NCBI GenBank assembly: GCA_050949175.1
Contig: JBMNFG010000010.1
Span: forward strand, 248,001 to 312,000
DNA length: 64,000 bases
Direction of reading: 5' to 3'
Source: UBA4971 sp900019985
GTDB lineage: Bacteria > Bacillota > SHA-98 > UBA4971
The position numbers were made by a program, and so were the translations under genes. A model generated the notes under the pieces. The model was not told the DNA's origin, did not search any database, and saw nothing but the letters and a program-made list of their open reading frames with translations. Below are positions 61,315-64,000 of the stretch, one piece after another (positions within the stretch are counted from its first letter, which is position 1; every line of letters begins with the position of its first letter).

Positions 61315-63401
61315 TCTTCGAAGTGTTCCTCCCCCCGGAATCTCCGACAGAATCCCAGCTTCCTTGAGAAGTAGATGAATACAACGGTAATGATAATCCC
61401 AATTACCCCGCCAAGGGCTAATCCATATAAGGTCCTCAGTAAAGTTGCTACGATCGGGGAGTGTATGTGCGAAAAGGTATTTATCATAGATATCTGGCCT
61501 ATGCATCCTACAAGCACAAGTGCCAGTCCGGCTTTGAGATAGCCTGAAAGCGCCAGTGCAGCACCGAGCAGCATCATAGGGTGCCCTATGAGGAATTCTT
61601 TGGTCCTCGGGCGGAATACCAAAAGATTTTCGAGGAACCGCCTCATTCCTTCATCAAACTGGGGAATCGGCAACCCTAGATATATATTGCCTGTCCGCAA
61701 TATATATACCAGTCCACCTAAGGCTATCACAGCAAGAGCCAGAACATGCCATATACGCACAGGTTCCATCAAGAGGTTTCCGATCAAGGAGGAAACGCTG
61801 TAGCCGGATCCCTCCTCCAGCTGCTCCCACCTGGCAAGATACATCCAGCACAGAGCAGCGCTGAAAACTATAGGTATTATGTGAGCCGCTTTTACCCCAA
61901 GGAACTTGTCAAGAGACAGCATAAACGTGGTGCTGGATAGAGTAGCCGCTACAAGAAACCCTCCCACCACAGATATAGCTGAGGCCTCCAACCATAACAG
62001 AACAGCATCTTTCAGGCATGGGCCTTCCGCACCGCGGCCTCGCCAAAGCAGCTTAGAGTACAAGCCGGTCACAGCCAGTATCGGGACGACTATTGCTCCA
62101 CCCAGGGCTGCGAGTTGTCTTATCAGTGTCGAATACTTCGTTGAAAGCAGAACTGAGTAAAAAACAATCCCTAACCCGAACAATCCCAACTCGATGATGG
62201 GCGGTAATGTAACCAGCCTGTCAAGGAGGATGAAGGCAGACGACAGAATCCCGATGCCGACTACCACCAACAAGTATTTGTCAGGAGTGTGCTCCTTGAT
62301 AGGTTGAGCTTGTCCTATGGAAAACCCTGATTCCTCTATCTTCCCACAGACAGCCTCAATATAGCTGAGGTTCTTCGTTATAGCACTGATATCTCCCATT
62401 TCCGCAGGGAAAGGCCGGATATACATGACTCTCATATTCCGCTCCCGTGCTGCACGGGCAAACCTTTCCACAGCCTTGTCAAATGGGATATTCTCCATTT
62501 CCCGCTCGGTAATGCTGTGAACCCTTATTACCTGAGGGCTCATTAAGCGTGCAAACCTGCTGTCTCCCACCTGGGATGCGAATTCCACAATTCCGAAATC
62601 CATGGAGTTCGACTGCATCAAATCCCTGACATCGGTTAAGTGGTTAGGGTGCCCCAGGACTTCCATACCTTCGAATATCATAAGGCTGATGTCTTCTTTG
62701 TAAGGAATGCGGTCAAAGAAGAAGCTTATCTTGTGAGGGGTTACACCCGGGTAGTTCCTCAGCCTCGGCACAATGCGGAGCCCTGCTTCGGTGACTGTGT
62801 GAACCGCTTCAAGATCCAGCCCTATGTTGACTTTCTCCAAATCAGGAATACTTCTGGCACTCTCAAGGAACGGGCCGAAGCGGTGGGACGAAAAAGCTGA
62901 AATCCGCTCTCCTTCAAGCCTTGCCGGCAAGATCTCAATAAGATCCTGAAAAACCCGGTCATCTCTGGGGAATATGTAGGAGTTGCCTGCAACCAAACGC
63001 GACTCATCGATCATTTGCCTAAGCACAGGATCAGTTACAGGCGACAATTTATCGTAATCCAGGATCTGTCTTCCGCTCAACAGGTAAACCTGTCCTAGGG
63101 TGGCAATATCGCTGATTGTAAGCTCGCCCACGGCGACTGAGGTCAGTCCTGCGTCCCGTGCCTGTCTCAGGAAAACCTCAAGCGGATAATCTACACTCTG
63201 GCACAGGAGTTCAGCTGCACGGTAATCCATCACCAGTTCCACGGTGTTATTTGCTTTCTCAACCTGCCATCTTCCCCACAAGATGACGACAGCCGATATC
63301 AAAGCTACAGCTAATGCCAACACCCAAAGGTTTTTCGCATGCTTGGGTCCGATCATAGAACCCACCCCTCTTATTGCTGCATCCAACCACGAAGGACGCA
63401 T
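61311..63401 (-). CDS. DUF5693 polytopic membrane protein
   Basis: 696 residues: one N-terminal anchor (WVLALAVALISAVVILWG), a large extracellular domain (about 50-360, with LVMDYRAAELLCQSVDY and GEYLT-like SVAVGELTISDIATLG), and about eight membrane segments at the C-terminal half. It is regularly found directly before csaB in Bacillota and may act in wall polymer export or pyruvylation; function unknown. Confidence 0.85.
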   Translation of the reverse strand: MRPSWLDAAIRGVGSMIGPKHAKNLWVLALAVALISAVVILWGRWQVEKANNTVELVMDYRAAELLCQSVDYPLEVFLRQARDAGLTSVAVGELTISDIATLGQVYLLSGRQILDYDKLSPVTDPVLRQMIDESRLVAGNSYIFPRDDRVFQDLIEILPARLEGERISAFSSHRFGPFLESARSIPDLEKVNIGLDLEAVHTVTEAGLRIVPRLRNYPGVTPHKISFFFDRIPYKEDISLMIFEGMEVLGHPNHLTDVRDLMQSNSMDFGIVEFASQVGDSRFARLMSPQVIRVHSITEREMENIPFDKAVERFARAARERNMRVMYIRPFPAEMGDISAITKNLSYIEAVCGKIEESGFSIGQAQPIKEHTPDKYLLVVVGIGILSSAFILLDRLVTLPPIIELGLFGLGIVFYSVLLSTKYSTLIRQLAALGGAIVVPILAVTGLYSKLLWRGRGAEGPCLKDAVLLWLEASAISVVGGFLVAATLSSTTFMLSLDKFLGVKAAHIIPIVFSAALCWMYLARWEQLEEGSGYSVSSLIGNLLMEPVRIWHVLALAVIALGGLVYILRTGNIYLGLPIPQFDEGMRRFLENLLVFRPRTKEFLIGHPMMLLGAALALSGYLKAGLALVLVGCIGQISMINTFSHIHSPIVATLLRTLYGLALGGVIGIIITVVFIYFSRKLGFCRRFRGEEHFEE

Positions 63402-63404
63402 CCT

Positions 63405-64000
63405 CTACATGCCTTCTCTGTCGTTACTCAACGTCCTCCCGGTGATGCGCAAGATATCATCTTCCATACTTACGCCGCTGATAACAACAGGAACAGGAAG
63501 ATCCGATATATCCAGCGAAAAGCTAAGGCTGCTCAGCAATCCGTCAGTAATGACAGACGGGAGTTTTGCACCGGCGATTTGAATGTTGTTAATTCTATAG
63601 GCTAAAGCGGTGCCTTCTTGCTCAGGAACAAATTCCCCGTCAACATTTACAGGTATGCTGATACCTGCCACACTGACATCGCCTTTCACAGTTACCCTTC
63701 CGGGAGCCAACTCAACCAGCACGGATTCAGGTATGCCTTTAAGCCCCTTAACATACATGGTAAGATCATTTTCGCCGATTACCAGGTCAGCCCGGCCTTG
63801 TCCGATCTGAGACAAGAAGAACTTGCCTTCTTCCCTCAAGGCCTGCATGTCAATGATGATATCGCGTGCATCGATCATGAGGGATTCAACTCTCAAACCT
63901 TCCACCCAAAGGCCTGTACAATCTATGCTTAGAGAATTGACCTTCCCTGAGGTAATCAGCCTTAGTACAGGAAAAGCCCCTAATCGAATCCTGACTGAAT
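63405..64000 (-). CDS. DUF2993 (LmeA-like) lipid-binding domain protein, 5' end cut by window edge
   Basis: The frame remains open to the right edge (RIRLGAFPVLRL, then LWVEGLRVESLMIDARDI), so the start is outside the window. The visible ~197 residues have the beta-rich TULIP-like pattern of DUF2993, with LVIGENDLTMYVKGLKG and repeats of V-x-V-K-G-D/V-N-V-D-G. LmeA-type proteins bind phospholipids at the envelope. It lies just before DUF5693, with a 3-base gap. Confidence 0.8.
   Translation of the reverse strand, partial: SVRIRLGAFPVLRLITSGKVNSLSIDCTGLWVEGLRVESLMIDARDIIIDMQALREEGKFFLSQIGQGRADLVIGENDLTMYVKGLKGIPESVLVELAPGRVTVKGDVSVAGISIPVNVDGEFVPEQEGTALAYRINNIQIAGAKLPSVITDGLLSSLSFSLDISDLPVPVVISGVSMEDDILRITGRTLSNDREGM

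Noticed and set aside
1..64000. CRISPR arrays, insertion sequences, prophage
   Set aside because: No regularly spaced repeats, transposase or phage structural genes were seen. The holin 4_2-family protein at 41.9 kb is a chromosomal membrane protein, not a phage mark.

Overview
The window is chromosomal DNA of moderate GC content from a bacterium, most likely an anaerobic member of the Bacillota (Clostridia- or Limnochordia-like). The case rests on gene order and families: clpX-clpP-tig, cdaA-cdaR-glmM, nnr-alr next to acpS, ftsE-ftsX with an M23 hydrolase and a CtpA protease, a MinJ-like PDZ protein, csaB next to a DUF5693 protein, a split transketolase, a PucR regulator and a Gram-positive LexA (DinR) box. 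GTG and TTG starts with strong GGAGG-type ribosome binding sites are common. Almost every gene is on the minus strand; only a penicillin-binding protein, tRNA-His and two structured RNAs read rightward.

Layout. 1-3.3 kb: clpX, clpP, tig. 3.3-3.9 kb: a gene-free stretch with a molybdenum-cofactor (Moco) riboswitch and its terminator, then a second self-complementary RNA, both on the plus strand with no plus-strand gene behind them. 3.9-7.0 kb: a decaying minus-strand operon: fdhD with a frameshift, an intact mobA, a CitG-like gene cut by an in-frame TAG, and the front of a beta-RFAP synthase gene joined to the back of an ATP-grasp ligase gene. 7.2-7.44 kb: a palindromic intergenic region and tRNA-His. 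7.5-15.8 kb: a complete Na+-pumping, biotin-dependent malonate decarboxylase operon (mdcB, mdcG, an adenylating ligase, mdcE, mdcD, mdcC, mdcA, biotin carrier, OadB-type pump) plus an easily missed 38-residue OadG-like subunit. 15.8-21.5 kb, in the same direction: an M42 metallopeptidase, a cyclase/isatin-hydrolase family enzyme, and the allG-fdrA-allH set (oxamate carbamoyltransferase-like). 21.7-28.6 kb: a PucR regulator, an NCS2 uracil/xanthine permease and a three-subunit molybdenum hydroxylase.

28.9-37.8 kb: lpdA, alr, nnr, acpS, glmM, cdaR, cdaA (c-di-AMP synthesis) and apgM. 37.9-40.1 kb: the only plus-strand protein gene, a class A PBP. 40-45 kb: a YhaM-type exoribonuclease, a HAD phosphatase, a small membrane protein, and a four-gene stress-type cluster (DUF2089, DUF4097 and two small proteins). 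45.2-51.9 kb: uvrB-uvrA-uvrC behind a promoter with a LexA box. 52-57.5 kb: a division and wall module. 57.5-64 kb: split transketolase, WecG/TagA, CsaB, DUF5693 and a partial DUF2993 protein.

The most interesting reading concerns 7.5-28.6 kb. A permease for oxidised bases, a molybdenum hydroxylase, a cyclic-amide-opening family, a carbamoyltransferase-like trio and a malonate decarboxylase lie in one direction, with no malonate transporter. This would fit an anaerobic oxidative pyrimidine route (uracil to barbiturate to ureidomalonate to carbamoyl phosphate plus a malonate derivative to acetate plus CO2) that ends in a Na+ gradient. That is inference; purine (xanthine/allantoin) catabolism beside an independent malonate operon is the conservative alternative.
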